64,000 bases of DNA from Bacillus sp. CHD6a (GTDB lineage Bacteria; Bacillota; Bacilli; Bacillales; Bacillaceae_I): positions 1 to 64,000 of the forward strand of contig NZ_LBMD01000019.1 of the NCBI RefSeq assembly GCF_001293645.1, in the 5' to 3' direction. The notes below the pieces were generated by a model that saw only the letters and a program-made list of their open reading frames with translations, did no database searches and was not told the DNA's origin. Shown here one piece after another: positions 25,430-35,617 of this stretch. A program made the translations under genes and the position numbers. The first letter of the stretch is position 1, and each line of letters opens with the position of its first letter.

Positions 25430-26635
25430 TTATACGGTTACTTTTTTCACTGTATGTCGATAATTTCCTTTAAGTTCAAAGGAGACTACATCTTGTATTC
25501 CTAATCGAATCCTTTCCACTTCCTCTATTTCTACTACTGCCGCATGATTAGAAAAACGAGCTAAAACGGTGATGTCATAGGGAATATCTAAATTCCCATT
25601 TTTACTAAACAACACGTACTTTGACGAAGGCTTGGCATCTTCTTGATACTCTATATAAGCTGGTTTAGAATTAACAGGACGGCTTATTTGAATGATGTCT
25701 TCGAGAATGGCACTTGCCGTTGGATACCTACCTGCTCCAGGTCCTTGCAGCTGAACATTTCCTACAAGATCAGTTTCTATGGAAACTGCGTTTTGCACCC
25801 CATCGACCTGATAAAATGGGTGTTCAGTAGAAATTAACACTGGCTCTACCTTACACTGAATCCCTGTTTCGCCTTTAAATAACGTGACAATATGCCTGAA
25901 GCGCAATCCAAGCTCAGCTGCGCTTTCCACATAATCTGCAGTAATTTCTGTAATTCCCTTTCGAATAGTTGACTTTTCCTCTGGTTTTTCACCATAAATC
26001 AGCTGACTTAAAACCACCGCTTTATAAAATGCATCATACCCCTCAATATCATTGGAAGGATCAGTTTCTGCATACCCGTTTTCTTGTGCTGCTAGTAACG
26101 TTGCTTCAAAAGAAAGGCCATCTTTCCTCATGCTGGATAAGATAAAGTTAGACGTTCCATTAAATATTCCTTCAACTTTTTGAATTCGATTCACTTGCAG
26201 AAGTTGCTTTAGAGTTTGAATAACTGGAATCCCACCCGCTACCGTTGCCTCAAAACCTACCGTAACATTATTCTTTTTGGCGAGGGCAAGAAGCTCCTCG
26301 CCATGATGGGCAAACATTTCCTTATTCGCGGTCACCACATGTATCCCTTTTTCTATAGCTTGTGTTAAATAGGTGCGTCCTGGCTCACAGCCCACAATGG
26401 CATCAACTATTACATCTAGTTTTTCAATCTCTAATAGTTCTTCGTAGTTGGTTGTAAGTAGAACTCCATCTTCACGAGATTGTTCATGTTTTTCCATATT
26501 CTTCACAAGGATACCCACTACCCTCACACTTTTGCCCAATACCTCTTCTAACCTAGTTTGGTGAGATTTTATCGAATGGTGAACCCCTTTACCTACTGTG
26601 CCAAATCCAAGGATTGCAATATTTAAGTGAGACAT
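25430..26635 (-). CDS. hom: Homoserine dehydrogenase
   Basis: About 401 aa. It reduces aspartate semialdehyde to homoserine. The NAD(P) loop GFGTVGKG is at residues 8-15, the catalytic region with TANKEMFAHHG lies near 100 and GTSNFILSSM near 170. A C-terminal regulatory-type segment follows with FSNHAAVVEIEEVERI. The ATG at 26635 is preceded by AAGGAAG and overlaps the metX stop by 13 bases, so it is coupled to it. Placement behind metY-metX under a SAM riboswitch makes this a methionine-dedicated copy; another hom may exist with thrB/thrC elsewhere. Confidence 0.94.
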   Translation of the reverse strand: MSHLNIAILGFGTVGKGVHHSIKSHQTRLEEVLGKSVRVVGILVKNMEKHEQSREDGVLLTTNYEELLEIEKLDVIVDAIVGCEPGRTYLTQAIEKGIHVVTANKEMFAHHGEELLALAKKNNVTVGFEATVAGGIPVIQTLKQLLQVNRIQKVEGIFNGTSNFILSSMRKDGLSFEATLLAAQENGYAETDPSNDIEGYDAFYKAVVLSQLIYGEKPEEKSTIRKGITEITADYVESAAELGLRFRHIVTLFKGETGIQCKVEPVLISTEHPFYQVDGVQNAVSIETDLVGNVQLQGPGAGRYPTASAILEDIIQISRPVNSKPAYIEYQEDAKPSSKYVLFSKNGNLDIPYDITVLARFSNHAAVVEIEEVERIRLGIQDVVSFELKGNYRHTVKKVTV

Positions 26636-27714
26636 TCTGTCACTTCCTTTCTTTCTAAAATGTTCTGGACATGATGTCCCCATTTTTCGAATTCAACAAG
26701 AAATCCATCATGCCCAAATCTTGTCTCCACATGGATATAGGCCGCATTTTTATTTCGTTTCTTTAATCTTTCAACTAAAGCTTCTCCTAAAAATGGTGGG
26801 TAGAGAAGATCCCCAGAAAAACTGAGCATACAAACTTTTGCCTCTACTTTTTCTAGCGCGTTTTGCCACCCTCCTCTTTTAAACCCGAGATCATATTGGT
26901 CCATTGCCTGAAGAAGAATAAGATAGCTATTTGCATCAAAACGGTTAGAAAATTTCTTCCCCTGATATTTTAAATAAGAGTCAACCTGATATTCTATATC
27001 CGCGCCATCTTTCTTTTCCCTGTTAAACCGGTCATTGAATAAGCTTTCCGAGCGGTAAGTGACCAGCCCTACCATCCTCGCTATCTCCATCCCTTTAATG
27101 ATAGTACCTTCCGAATAGTTTCCGTTATCCCACAGAGGATCTGATTTTATCGCATGTCTTCCTATTGAATTATAAGCAAGGGCATAGTCAGTAAAATATG
27201 GTGTCACTGCCATTGGTATGAGTATTTCTGAGAATTGAGGATACAAATGTCCCCATTCAAGGACCTGCATTCCACCAAGCGATCCTCCCATAATAGCTTT
27301 TGCACGATTGATTCCTAAGTTTCGCAAAGCCTGATACTGTGAATGCACGATGTCCCTAATCGTTATAGCAGGAAAGGAAGCGCCGTACTTCTTTTTGGTT
27401 TCGGGGTTAATGCTCTTCGGCCCTGTACTGCCAGCACACCCCCCAAGAACATTCATCGTTATTACTTGGTACCTATTCGTGTCGACAAATAGCTCAGGAC
27501 CAATAAACTTACTCCACCAACCAGGGTAATGATGACTTCCAACAGTACCTTGGTTTCCGGATAAAGCATGGCAAACAACAATTACCTCCCCCTCCGGATT
27601 CCCTACCCTCTCATATGCTATCTCCACATTTGATAATTTTTCACCACTATCTAAAACCAACGTTCCGATCGATACTTTATGGGTATGTTCCGTTTGACAG
27701 CTCACAAATCCCAC
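26623..27714 (-). CDS. metX: Homoserine O-acetyltransferase
   Basis: 363 aa alpha/beta hydrolase that acetylates homoserine. The nucleophile Ser is in MGGSLGGMQ near residue 145, the Asp and His of the triad are in FSGDLLYPP (about 304) and GHDGFLVE (about 337). The oxyanion block HALSGNQGT lies near residue 50. It starts with GTG and has only a weak ribosome site, but follows metY by six bases. MetX supplies O-acetylhomoserine to MetY in the same operon. MetX proteins can also act as succinyltransferases; the sequence alone does not settle the acyl donor. Confidence 0.94.
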   Translation of the reverse strand: MGFVSCQTEHTHKVSIGTLVLDSGEKLSNVEIAYERVGNPEGEVIVVCHALSGNQGTVGSHHYPGWWSKFIGPELFVDTNRYQVITMNVLGGCAGSTGPKSINPETKKKYGASFPAITIRDIVHSQYQALRNLGINRAKAIMGGSLGGMQVLEWGHLYPQFSEILIPMAVTPYFTDYALAYNSIGRHAIKSDPLWDNGNYSEGTIIKGMEIARMVGLVTYRSESLFNDRFNREKKDGADIEYQVDSYLKYQGKKFSNRFDANSYLILLQAMDQYDLGFKRGGWQNALEKVEAKVCMLSFSGDLLYPPFLGEALVERLKKRNKNAAYIHVETRFGHDGFLVEFEKWGHHVQNILERKEVTECLT

Positions 27715-27720
27715 TCATTT

Positions 27721-29040
27721 CTATATGTTTTGACTGACTACAGCATGTTTGGATTTTCCGGTAGCCTCAAAAAGTGCTTGATTTAGGTCATTTTGAAGAT
27801 CCTTTAGCGATTCAATTCCAACAGACAAACGAATTAAATCTTCTGTCACTCCGGATTTTATTAAATCTTCACCTGTTAGCTGCTGATGTGTGGTAGAAGC
27901 AGGATGAATGATTAGCGATTTTGCATCACCAACATTGGCAACATGAGACCAAAGTTTAATACTGTCAATCGCTTTTCTCCCTGCATCCCTTCCACCTTTA
28001 ATGCCAAAATTTACAATGGATCCGTTTCCGGTACCTAAATACTTTTTGGCAAGTGAATGTGCTGGATGATTTGGTAATCCAGGATAAGAAACCCACTCTA
28101 CTGCTGGGTGGTCCTGTAAATATTTCGCTAATTCCAGGGCATTCTCATTATGCTTTTCCACTCGTAAGTGTAAGGTTTCAAGTCCCTGTAAAAGTAAAAA
28201 AGCATTTTGGGGACTTAAACATGCTCCAAAATCTCTTAAAAGTTGCACTCTTAGCTTCACTGCGAATGCAAGATTTCCAAAAGTCTGTGCATACTTGATG
28301 CCATTATAACTTTCATCAGGCTCAGTGAATCCAGGAAAATTTGGATGGTCCCAGTTAAACTTTCCGCCGTCCACTACAATTCCCCCAATGGTTGTTCCAT
28401 GACCCCCAATCCATTTCGTTGCAGAGTGAACAACAATGTCTGCTCCCCACTTGATTGGGTTGCACAGGTAAGGTGAGGCAAACGTATTATCAATGATTAA
28501 TGGTATAGAGTTATCATGGGCTACCTTTGCTACTGCTTCCACATCCAGTACACGCAAGCTTGGATTGCCAATAATCTCTCCAAATATCGCTTTTGTTTTC
28601 GGTGTAATGGCATTGCGGAAATTCTCTGGATCTGTTGCATCTACAAACTTTACCTTAATGCCGTACTTAGGAAGAGTTACAGCAAACAGATTATAAGTTC
28701 CACCATATAAATTTTCTGCAGCAACAATTTCATCTCCAGCATGCGCAATGTTCAATATGGCAAATGCGATTGCTGACATACCTGAACTTGTAGCAACTGC
28801 TGCCACCCCACCTTCTAAAAGAGCAAGTCTTTTTTCTAGCACATCTACGGTTGGATTCATGATTCTTGTATATATATTACCGAATTCATTTAACGCAAAA
28901 AGGTTTTGCGCATGGTCCGTGTTTTCAAAAACATAGGAAGTTGTTTGGTAAATAGGTACTGCCCTTGATCCTGTCGTCGGGTCTGGCGTTTGTCCTCCGT
29001 GCAATAATACTGTTTCCACATCATAATTTTGTTTGGTCAT
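27721..29040 (-). CDS. metY: O-acetylhomoserine aminocarboxypropyltransferase
   Basis: 439 aa, PLP enzyme of the Cys/Met family. It replaces the acetyl group of O-acetylhomoserine with sulfide to give homocysteine. The PLP Lys is in [17 protein letters not shown] near residue 209, and the entry motif [18 protein letters not shown] near 60 is typical. AGGAGG lies eight bases before the ATG. It is first in the operon and is preceded by a SAM-I riboswitch, so it is on when SAM is low. Confidence 0.95.
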   Translation of the reverse strand: MTKQNYDVETVLLHGGQTPDPTTGSRAVPIYQTTSYVFENTDHAQNLFALNEFGNIYTRIMNPTVDVLEKRLALLEGGVAAVATSSGMSAIAFAILNIAHAGDEIVAAENLYGGTYNLFAVTLPKYGIKVKFVDATDPENFRNAITPKTKAIFGEIIGNPSLRVLDVEAVAKVAHDNSIPLIIDNTFASPYLCNPIKWGADIVVHSATKWIGGHGTTIGGIVVDGGKFNWDHPNFPGFTEPDESYNGIKYAQTFGNLAFAVKLRVQLLRDFGACLSPQNAFLLLQGLETLHLRVEKHNENALELAKYLQDHPAVEWVSYPGLPNHPAHSLAKKYLGTGNGSIVNFGIKGGRDAGRKAIDSIKLWSHVANVGDAKSLIIHPASTTHQQLTGEDLIKSGVTEDLIRLSVGIESLKDLQNDLNQALFEATGKSKHAVVSQNI

Positions 29041-29076
29041 CCTTCATTCCTCCTAATTACTATTTTCCACAAAATA

Positions 29077-29102
29077 AAAACCCCTTCCTAAGAAGAGGTT
29101 AT
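29077..29102 (-). terminator. SAM-controlled terminator of the metY operon
   Basis: ACCTCTTCTTAGGAAGGGGT-like hairpin (AACCTCTTC / GGAAGGGGTT) followed by a T run on the minus strand. It is the expression platform of the upstream SAM-I riboswitch. Confidence 0.82.
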
Positions 29103-29110
29103 CATTCCTC

Positions 29111-29225
29111 CTCTTATCTCTCAGGCTACTTCGCCTGCAGGAATTAGCACCATCTCAAGAAAATAAATTCTTGAAGGTTGCCGGACTTCATCGGGCCTGA
29201 TCCCTCAGTCACTCTGGATAAGAGT
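29111..29225 (-). promoter_or_regulatory. SAM-I riboswitch upstream of metY
   Basis: Reads CTCTTATCCAGAGTGACTGAGGGA on the minus strand in pieces, then GGCCCGATGAAG, CCGGCAACC, GGTGCTAATTCC and a closing GATAAGAG. These are the conserved SAM-I core blocks. P1 is formed by CTCTTATC and GATAAGAG. SAM binding should terminate transcription before metY. Confidence 0.95.
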
Positions 29226-29403
29226 TATTTAGTTGGTTAATACGTTAAAACATAATAGTATATAATCTACGTTATTCTAAGGAGAAAAAATTATTACTAA
29301 AACTTTTTGCAATTATAGCAACTGTAAGCCCCAAAAGTCAATAAAATATTCTGAAATTTTCAACAACCCTTACTCTTCCACTAATTTCCTAAAAGCAAAC
29401 TAC

Positions 29404-29467
29404 TTGAAAGTCAAAAAAGGTCAAAGTATAATATCCATACAACCTTTAAAGGTCAAAACAAGTCAAA
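29404..29467 (+). promoter_or_regulatory. clpE promoter with two CtsR boxes
   Basis: TTGAAA at 29404-29409 and TATAAT at 29427-29432 are 17 bases apart. CtsR box AGTCAAAAAAGGTCAAA at 29409-29425 lies across the promoter. A second box GGTCAAAACAAGTCAAA is at 29451-29467, just after it. Both fit the CtsR heptad repeat. The clpE ATG is about 410 bases downstream because of inserted repeats. Confidence 0.9.
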
Positions 29468-29502
29468 CTTTTATCAAAAGTGAAATGCCCCCCTATAAAA
29501 TG

Positions 29503-29833
29503 AAGCCACTGAAAAACTGATAACGTAAAGTTTTTATTGATTCCTAGCTGATGATTGGAGCAAAAGGCGAAGACTCCTGAGGGAGATAGCGCTAGGTGGA
29601 GACCCCGCAAGCGTAGAGAGGCCACAGAAAAACTGATAAAATAAAGTTTTTATTGATTCCTAGCTGTTGATTGGAGCAAAAGGCGAAGACTCCTGAGGGA
29701 GATAGCGCTAGGTGGAGACCCCGCAGGCGTAGCCGAGGAGGCTCCAGCAGTGCCCCTAGGAAAGCGAAGCCATTTGCGGAAATTAACAGCGGTTGTTATA
29801 AAAATACTAAAATCAAGACTTTTTCAGTGGCTT
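29503..29833 (+). repeat. Type A element with 10-bp direct repeats, in the clpE leader
   Basis: Arms AAGCCACTGAAAAA (from 29503) and TTTTTCAGTGGCTT (to 29833) are inverted. The direct repeat CTATAAAATG is at 29493-29502 and 29834-29843. Inside, a second left arm GAGGCCACAGAAAAA starts near 29618, so this is one left half plus one whole copy. That suggests nesting followed by loss of one right half. Confidence 0.92.
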
Positions 29834-29877
29834 CTATAAAATGGATGGGGCTTATCACATCAATATGAGGAGGTAGC

Positions 29878-32016
29878 ATGATGATGAAATGTCAAAAGTG
29901 TGAAGTGAATAATGCAACCATTCAACTTAAATTTCGCTCGAATAACGAGCAAGTACAATTAGTCTTATGCTCTTCCTGTTTTGAAGAAGTAAGAGCACAA
30001 ATGAAATCTCCGACCCCAAACGGTTTTTTCTCTAACTTTCCTTTTATGAACGGAGCGTCTAATGAGAATGAAGGATGGAACGCTGCAACTCAACAATCAC
30101 CTTCAGGAAACAATAAAAGTGGCAGCATACTTGATGAGCTTGGAAAAAATATAACCAATATTGCCAAAACAGGTCTTATCGATCCTGTCATTGGACGGGA
30201 CAAAGAAATTAAACGTGTAATTGAAATACTGAATAGAAGAAATAAAAACAACCCTGTATTAATTGGGGAGCCCGGTGTAGGTAAAACTGCGATAGTAGAA
30301 GGATTAGCCTTGAAAATTGTAGAGGGGGAAGTCCCTTCAAAATTAAGAAACAAGGAAATTTACTTGCTGGATGTAGCTTCCCTTGTTGCGAACACGGGAA
30401 TTCGTGGTCAATTTGAAGAACGCCTAAAACAAGTAATCGCAGAACTACAAAATAGAAAAAATGTCATATTATTTGTGGATGAACTACACCTTATTGTAGG
30501 CGCCGGCTCTGCAGAGGGCTCTATGGATGCAGGAAACATCCTAAAACCTGCATTGGCAAGGGGCGAACTTCAATTGGTAGGAGCAACGACATTAAAAGAA
30601 TACCGTCAAATTGAAAAAGATGCTGCACTTGAACGCCGCTTCCAGCCTGTAACTGTGAAAGAACCTTCTACAGATGAGGCATTAAAAATTATTAAAGGAA
30701 TTCAATCAAAATATGAGGACTACCATCAGGTTTCCTATACTGAACTTGCCATTAAAGCGTGTGTAGAGTTATCTCATCGGTATATCCAAGATCGTTTCTT
30801 ACCAGACAAAGCGATAGATCTTTTGGATGAAGCAGGTTCAAGAAAAAATCTGACCTTAAATACGATTGATTTGGAACAAATTGATGCTCGTCTGAGTCAA
30901 ATTGAAAACGAAAAAAAGGCCGCTCTATCAAAAGAAGATTATGAAACTGCAGCCAAATTACGGGACGAAGAAGAAAAGTTAGAAGAAAAAAGAAACTCTA
31001 ATGATCAAGTAGGTTCTGAGCGAGGTCAAGTTACGTTAGAAGATATTCAACACATCATGGAAGAAATGTCAGGGATCCCAATAGGGAAATTGCAAGTTGA
31101 TGAACAAGAAAAATTAAAAAACCTTGCAACAAACCTCAACAAAAAAGTTATCGGGCAAGAACAAGCAGTTAATCAGATTACCAAAGCTATTCGCAGAAGC
31201 CGTGCTGGCTTAAAAAGGAAAGAGCGTCCAATCGGTGCATTCTTATTTGTTGGACCTACAGGTGTAGGGAAAACAGAACTGACAAAATCGCTTGCCGAAG
31301 AACTCTTCGGAACGAAAGATGCGTACATCCGCTTTGATATGAGCGAATACATGGAAAAGCATGCAATTTCCAAACTGATTGGTTCCCCTCCTGGCTATGT
31401 TGGTCACGAGGAAGCAGGACAACTGACAGAAAAAGTACGCCGCAATCCTTACAGCATCATTTTACTTGATGAAATGGAAAAAGCGCATCCAGACGTTCTC
31501 CACCTGTTCTTGCAGGTCATGGAAGATGGTCGTTTAACAGACAGCCAAGGTAGAACGGTAAGCTTCAAGGATACAGTTATTATTATGACAAGCAATGCAG
31601 GAGTGACAGATAAGAAAATAACCGTAGGCTTTGAAAAGCAAGACTCTCCTGAAACGAATTCAGTTATTGAGAGCTTATCTAACTATTTCAAACCAGAGTT
31701 CCTAAACCGTTTTGATGGCATCATTGAGTTTTCACAGTTGCACAAAGATCACTTATTATCGATTGTAGATATTATGCTCGGTGAATTAACTGAGATGTTG
31801 AGACAAGAACGTGAGTGTGAATTAACAATTTCAGATACTGCAAAGGAAAGACTCATTGAGCTTGGGTACAATCCTTCTTACGGTGCAAGACCATTGCGAC
31901 GGGTTATCCAAGAACATGTAGAAGATTCAATTACAGACTTATTGTTGGATGGAGATACCCTTGAGAAGATACACGTGGATGTTACAGATAATCAAATTGT
32001 AATTAGTGGAAAATAG
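29878..32016 (+). CDS. clpE: ATP-dependent Clp protease ATP-binding subunit ClpE
   Basis: 712 aa Hsp100 unfoldase that feeds proteins to ClpP. An N-terminal zinc finger has CQKC near residue 5 and CSSC near 34, which marks ClpE. The first AAA+ domain has Walker [12 protein letters not shown] near residue 135. A UVR-like coiled segment [21 protein letters not shown] lies near 355. The second AAA+ domain has [12 protein letters not shown] near 460. Three ATGs open the frame; AGGAGG is just before the first. Regulation is by CtsR through the two boxes above, so it should be induced by heat and misfolded protein. Confidence 0.96.
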   Translation: MMMKCQKCEVNNATIQLKFRSNNEQVQLVLCSSCFEEVRAQMKSPTPNGFFSNFPFMNGASNENEGWNAATQQSPSGNNKSGSILDELGKNITNIAKTGLIDPVIGRDKEIKRVIEILNRRNKNNPVLIGEPGVGKTAIVEGLALKIVEGEVPSKLRNKEIYLLDVASLVANTGIRGQFEERLKQVIAELQNRKNVILFVDELHLIVGAGSAEGSMDAGNILKPALARGELQLVGATTLKEYRQIEKDAALERRFQPVTVKEPSTDEALKIIKGIQSKYEDYHQVSYTELAIKACVELSHRYIQDRFLPDKAIDLLDEAGSRKNLTLNTIDLEQIDARLSQIENEKKAALSKEDYETAAKLRDEEEKLEEKRNSNDQVGSERGQVTLEDIQHIMEEMSGIPIGKLQVDEQEKLKNLATNLNKKVIGQEQAVNQITKAIRRSRAGLKRKERPIGAFLFVGPTGVGKTELTKSLAEELFGTKDAYIRFDMSEYMEKHAISKLIGSPPGYVGHEEAGQLTEKVRRNPYSIILLDEMEKAHPDVLHLFLQVMEDGRLTDSQGRTVSFKDTVIIMTSNAGVTDKKITVGFEKQDSPETNSVIESLSNYFKPEFLNRFDGIIEFSQLHKDHLLSIVDIMLGELTEMLRQERECELTISDTAKERLIELGYNPSYGARPLRRVIQEHVEDSITDLLLDGDTLEKIHVDVTDNQIVISGK

Positions 32017-32026
32017 AAATTAGTGT

Positions 32027-32060
32027 AAAAAAGACTGTCTGAACTGGGCAGTCTTTTTTT
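32027..32060 (+). terminator. clpE terminator
   Basis: AAAAAAGACTG pairs with CAGTCTTTTTTT just after the clpE stop. Confidence 0.85.
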
Positions 32061-32084
32061 GTAAGATATTTCCTTTCCATGCTC

Positions 32085-32160
32085 ATCCCTTGCCTGAGGG
32101 TCTCCTCTGCCCCTTCTTCCCGCGGGTGTCTTGGCGCTGGCGCCTTCCCTTCAATCAACT
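32085..32160 (-). repeat. Type B repeat remnant
   Basis: Segments GGGTCTCC, TTCTTCCCGCGGGTGTCTT and CTTCAATCAACTAGG match the first half of a type B unit in reverse. The other half is missing. Confidence 0.55.
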
Positions 32161-32214
32161 AGGCAATCTCATTCATTCTCATATAAAAAATGAGGTTTAT
32201 ATCAGTTACTGTAA

Positions 32215-32475
32215 AAGCATACCCTTTGATTTTTAGATTTTCAGCTGGTGATTGGAGCAAAAGGCGAAGACTCCTGAGGGAGATAGCACTAGGTGGAGAC
32301 CCCGCAGGCGTAGCCGAGGAGGCTCCAGCAGTGCCCCTAGGAAAGCGAAGCCATTTGCGGAAATCAACAGCGATGTTAAAAAAAATTCTAAAATCATGAC
32401 TTTTTAGTGTCCTCTTCGTAGCCGTAGGAGGCTCACGTCAGCCCCTTGGAAAGCGAAGCTATTTGTAGCGGCGAT
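32215..32475 (+). repeat. Type A element inside a broken outer copy
   Basis: The core runs from GCTGGTGATT at 32244 to AATCAACAGC at 32371. The right arm GACTTTTTAGTGTCCTC ends near 32414 and is followed by TTCGTAGCC and the right half of another type A copy (GGAGGCTCACGTCAGCCCC...). The outer left half is gone. Confidence 0.75.
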
Positions 32476-32514
32476 TAGCCATTAACAAATATTTTATATC
32501 TTAAATTTTGTTTT

Positions 32515-32847
32515 CTATATATCCAGTTCTCCGTTTAGGTCTAATCCAAATCCTCTTCTATAGAAGCGGAATCCCCGGCTTTTAAATTCAGGTATATAAA
32601 ATTTCATTTTAGAGTCACCCAAGTTGCCGATAAATATTAAATTGTATCGGGTCAAGCCTTGAAGGGTCAATGACTTAAGCGGTTCCCTGCTATCCTTGTC
32701 AGGATCTATAATTACATCCACTAACTCCTGCTGGATGACCTTTTCATTCATGATGGAATTGGCGTTCTCCACTTTAGTCTTCGATTGACACGCCGACACA
32801 TTAAACAATAGCACAATAGAAAATACTACATGAAACATACAAGCCAC
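32515..32847 (-). CDS. Putative small lipoprotein
   Basis: 110 aa. A hydrophobic start (VVFSIVLLFNVSAC) ends in a lipobox VSAC, so Cys 20 is the likely lipidation site. The rest has no motif I recognise; a middle segment with TLQGLTRYNLIFIGNLGDSK looks like a beta-rich domain. It begins with GTG, eight bases after GGGAGG. It lies between the repeats and a polysaccharide-deacetylase lipoprotein gene on the same strand, 79 bases apart. Confidence 0.65.
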   Translation of the reverse strand: MACMFHVVFSIVLLFNVSACQSKTKVENANSIMNEKVIQQELVDVIIDPDKDSREPLKSLTLQGLTRYNLIFIGNLGDSKMKFYIPEFKSRGFRFYRRGFGLDLNGELDI

Positions 32848-32926
32848 GATACTAACCTCCCACTCTTATCGTGACCCTAAGCTCCATCAATATGTGATTT
32901 CCCATCATTTGTTACAAAATTGTAAT

Positions 32927-33826
32927 CTACTCTAGATCATACTCGTGTAGATGAACAAAGCTAAAACCTTGCTCCAATAAGGCCAATACAGCTTCTTTAA
33001 CTCCTTCTGCTGTTTCACTTTGAGGTTGGTTCATATGCAAAATAATGATAGAACCCGAATTTGCTTTTAACATTTCTTGCGTTACCTTTTCCTTTGTAAA
33101 CGTTGCTCCACCATCACCGATGACATCAAAATTGACCACTTGAACACCTAAGTCTTCGGTAATTTGAACCGCTGTATCATCATAAAATGCTGTACCCGAA
33201 CGAAAATATTGTGGTATCTCTCCTGTTATCTCAAATATTTTTAATTGGTTTTCCATTATTTCTTCCACTATTTCATCTTGAGTAGAAGTACTGGAGATTC
33301 CCCAAGCACTTCTCGGAGTAACGGAAAGCGGCTTATGTTCAGTCCCATGGTTTTGAATTGTGAAGAGGGGATTCTCTGCAAGCTCTACAAATGCCTCATA
33401 TTGTGCATCAATCCACCTTGCATTGACAAAGAGGTCTGCCTTTATCTTGTTTTCTACTAGAAATGAAATTAGGTCTTCATCATAACCGCTTCCATTTTCA
33501 CCGCCACACGCATCCAAAGTAAGAGCGATTACTTTCTCTTCTGTTTTTAATCGTGTCTTTACCCCTGTAACATACTCTGAAAATTGCGACGACTCACCAT
33601 AGACTTGTCCATTTACTTCTATTGCGAGGTCCTCCAGCTTTTGTTTTTGGGATTCTTTCTCTATGTTTACACTGTCTTTATTTTCCTCCTGCTTAGGAAC
33701 ATTCTTTTGTTTTTGAGCATCGTTCATTTCCTTAACATCATGTTCTGTTACATTCGTATTTGTGTACGATGTACATCCCATTGTTATTAAAAGCATAAAC
33801 ATAAAAACCACAGACTTTTTCCCCAT
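32927..33826 (-). CDS. Polysaccharide deacetylase-like lipoprotein
   Basis: About 299 aa. A signal peptide ends in the lipobox ITMGC, followed by a Lys/Glu-rich linker (about 20-75). The NodB-like domain (about 90-298) has HGTEHKPLS as the HxxxH metal ligands. The first motif is TLDACGG, so the second Asp of the usual TxDDG is Ala. Family members with DACGG are known but I cannot say whether the enzyme is still active. GGGGATGGAAG precedes the ATG at 33826. Cell-wall or exopolysaccharide glycans would be the target. Confidence 0.85.
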   Translation of the reverse strand: MGKKSVVFMFMLLITMGCTSYTNTNVTEHDVKEMNDAQKQKNVPKQEENKDSVNIEKESQKQKLEDLAIEVNGQVYGESSQFSEYVTGVKTRLKTEEKVIALTLDACGGENGSGYDEDLISFLVENKIKADLFVNARWIDAQYEAFVELAENPLFTIQNHGTEHKPLSVTPRSAWGISSTSTQDEIVEEIMENQLKIFEITGEIPQYFRSGTAFYDDTAVQITEDLGVQVVNFDVIGDGGATFTKEKVTQEMLKANSGSIIILHMNQPQSETAEGVKEAVLALLEQGFSFVHLHEYDLE

Positions 33827-33952
33827 TTTTCTTCCATCCCCTGTGCATTTCGACTTTATCTTCCAAGACAAAAACCAAAAAAAGATGACTAGGAAATTGG
33901 CTCACTTTAACATTAGGTGAGCCAATTAACTAGTCAGCCTAGATCCTTTTCT

Positions 33953-35443
33953 CTATGTTGTAGGAATGGTTTCTGTAAGTGGAAAGGCTTGTATTGCTTT
34001 TAGCGTAATTTCTTTTTCATCAAATGGAACGGATTCTTTCCCAATCAATTGATAATTTTCATGACCTTTGCCGGCAATAAGGATAACATCCCCTTCACCA
34101 GCAATTTCAACAGCACGGATGATTGCTTGTTCGCGATCAGGAATACACTCAAAGTGTTCGTGAGTCGCTCCAGCAGCCATTCCCTGTACAATTTCTTCTC
34201 CAGGTTCATCAAGAGGATTATCCGTAGTAAAAATGACATACTCTGATTTCTCAGTAGCAATTCTACCCATTTTCGGGCGCTTATCTTTGTCTCGTCCTCC
34301 ACCTGTGCCGATAATCGAAATTATTTTGTGCTTAGAGAACATGCGTATGCTGTCCAACGCTTTGCCGATGGCATCTTCTGTATGAGCATAATCAATAATT
34401 ACATTACGCTTATCACCAGTCTTTAAAGTTTGCATGCGTCCACTTGGGGGTGAAGTTTCTCTTAGGTGATTCAAGATGCGTTCAAATGGCATCCCTTTAT
34501 CCCAAAGAACACAAATGACGGATAAAATATTGTAGACATTAAACTCCCCAACGAACGGAATTTCCATTTCATATTCGCCAAAATTAGTTTCAAGGATGAA
34601 GCTTGTCTTATCTTCAAAAAACATAATGTCACGAGCTTTGAAATCAGCATCGTTGTTAATTCCGTAAGTGATAATTCTAGCACCTGTCATTTGTATATAA
34701 TCCTCAGTCGCTGCATCATCCACGTTTAAAATTGCTGCTTTGTCTTTACGGAGATCTTGGCCTAATTGAGCAAAAAGCAGACCTTTGGCGTTTTTATAAT
34801 TCTCCATCGTCTCATGAAAGTCGAGGTGGTCTTGTGTTAGATTAGTGAATACACCGTTTTGGAATTCTACTCCGGCAAGACGGCCTAGAACTAGACCATG
34901 TGAGGATACTTCCATGACCACATCCGTTACACCGGCTTCCACCATATCTTTTAGCATTCGCTGCATGGTTAATACGTCACTTGTCGTATTTTTACTCTCA
35001 AATTTTTCTCCGTCTATATCAATCTCAATGGTCCCGCTTAGTCCCGTTTTATACCCTTCTTTTCTCATTACATTATTAATGACACTTGATACGGTTGTTT
35101 TACCATTGGTTCCTGTAACCCCAACAATTCGAAGTTTGGTGGATGGATAGTCAAAGAATACATTCGCCAACTGACCCAAAGCACGCTCTGTGTCTCTTAC
35201 GTGTACATAGCAAACTCTCTCATCCAGTTGTTCCGGCAAGTCCTGAACCACAATCACACTTGCGCCTTTTTCTATTGCGGATGGTATGTAGTGGTGTCCA
35301 TCCACCGTATAGCCTTTAATACAAACAAATACTGAATCTGTCGTAACTTGTCTAGAATCAGAAAAAATATTAGAAACGGACAAAGGGAAATCACCGTATA
35401 CTTTTAGGGTTGAAACATTGGAAAATAATACATTTGTTTTCAT
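33953..35443 (-). CDS. MurE-like UDP-MurNAc-tripeptide synthetase paralogue
   Basis: About 496 aa of the Mur ligase family. The N-terminal domain binds UDP-MurNAc-dipeptide, the middle has the P-loop GVTGTNGKTTVSS near residue 113, and STSDVLTMQ-like and VMEVSSHGLVLGRLAG motifs follow. The C-terminal domain carries TTDNPLDEPGE near 408, where MurE enzymes that add meso-diaminopimelate have DNPR. The Arg that contacts diaminopimelate is thus Leu. It is outside the dcw cluster and alone. Possibly it adds a different third residue, or serves another ligation. The ATG at 35443 has AAGGA ten bases upstream. Confidence 0.85.
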   Translation of the reverse strand: MKTNVLFSNVSTLKVYGDFPLSVSNIFSDSRQVTTDSVFVCIKGYTVDGHHYIPSAIEKGASVIVVQDLPEQLDERVCYVHVRDTERALGQLANVFFDYPSTKLRIVGVTGTNGKTTVSSVINNVMRKEGYKTGLSGTIEIDIDGEKFESKNTTSDVLTMQRMLKDMVEAGVTDVVMEVSSHGLVLGRLAGVEFQNGVFTNLTQDHLDFHETMENYKNAKGLLFAQLGQDLRKDKAAILNVDDAATEDYIQMTGARIITYGINNDADFKARDIMFFEDKTSFILETNFGEYEMEIPFVGEFNVYNILSVICVLWDKGMPFERILNHLRETSPPSGRMQTLKTGDKRNVIIDYAHTEDAIGKALDSIRMFSKHKIISIIGTGGGRDKDKRPKMGRIATEKSEYVIFTTDNPLDEPGEEIVQGMAAGATHEHFECIPDREQAIIRAVEIAGEGDVILIAGKGHENYQLIGKESVPFDEKEITLKAIQAFPLTETIPTT

Positions 35444-35577
35444 ATCAGTCACTTCCTTTTCTGATACTAAAAATGAGAATATATAGTATCTTGATAAGAT
35501 CTTATGTACCTTACCGAATTTTACATCTATTTTGGTTAAAGTATACCCTTTATTCTACAAAATTTGCGGTAAAAGTG

Positions 35578-35617
35578 AAAGAAAAAGCTGCCGAAGAATA
35601 CGACAGCTTTTTCTCTT
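35578..35617 (-). terminator. Terminator of the M3 peptidase gene
   Basis: GAAAAAGCTG pairs with CAGCTTTTTC around a 14-base loop. It overlaps the end of the peptidase gene and sits downstream of it on the minus strand. Confidence 0.8.
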
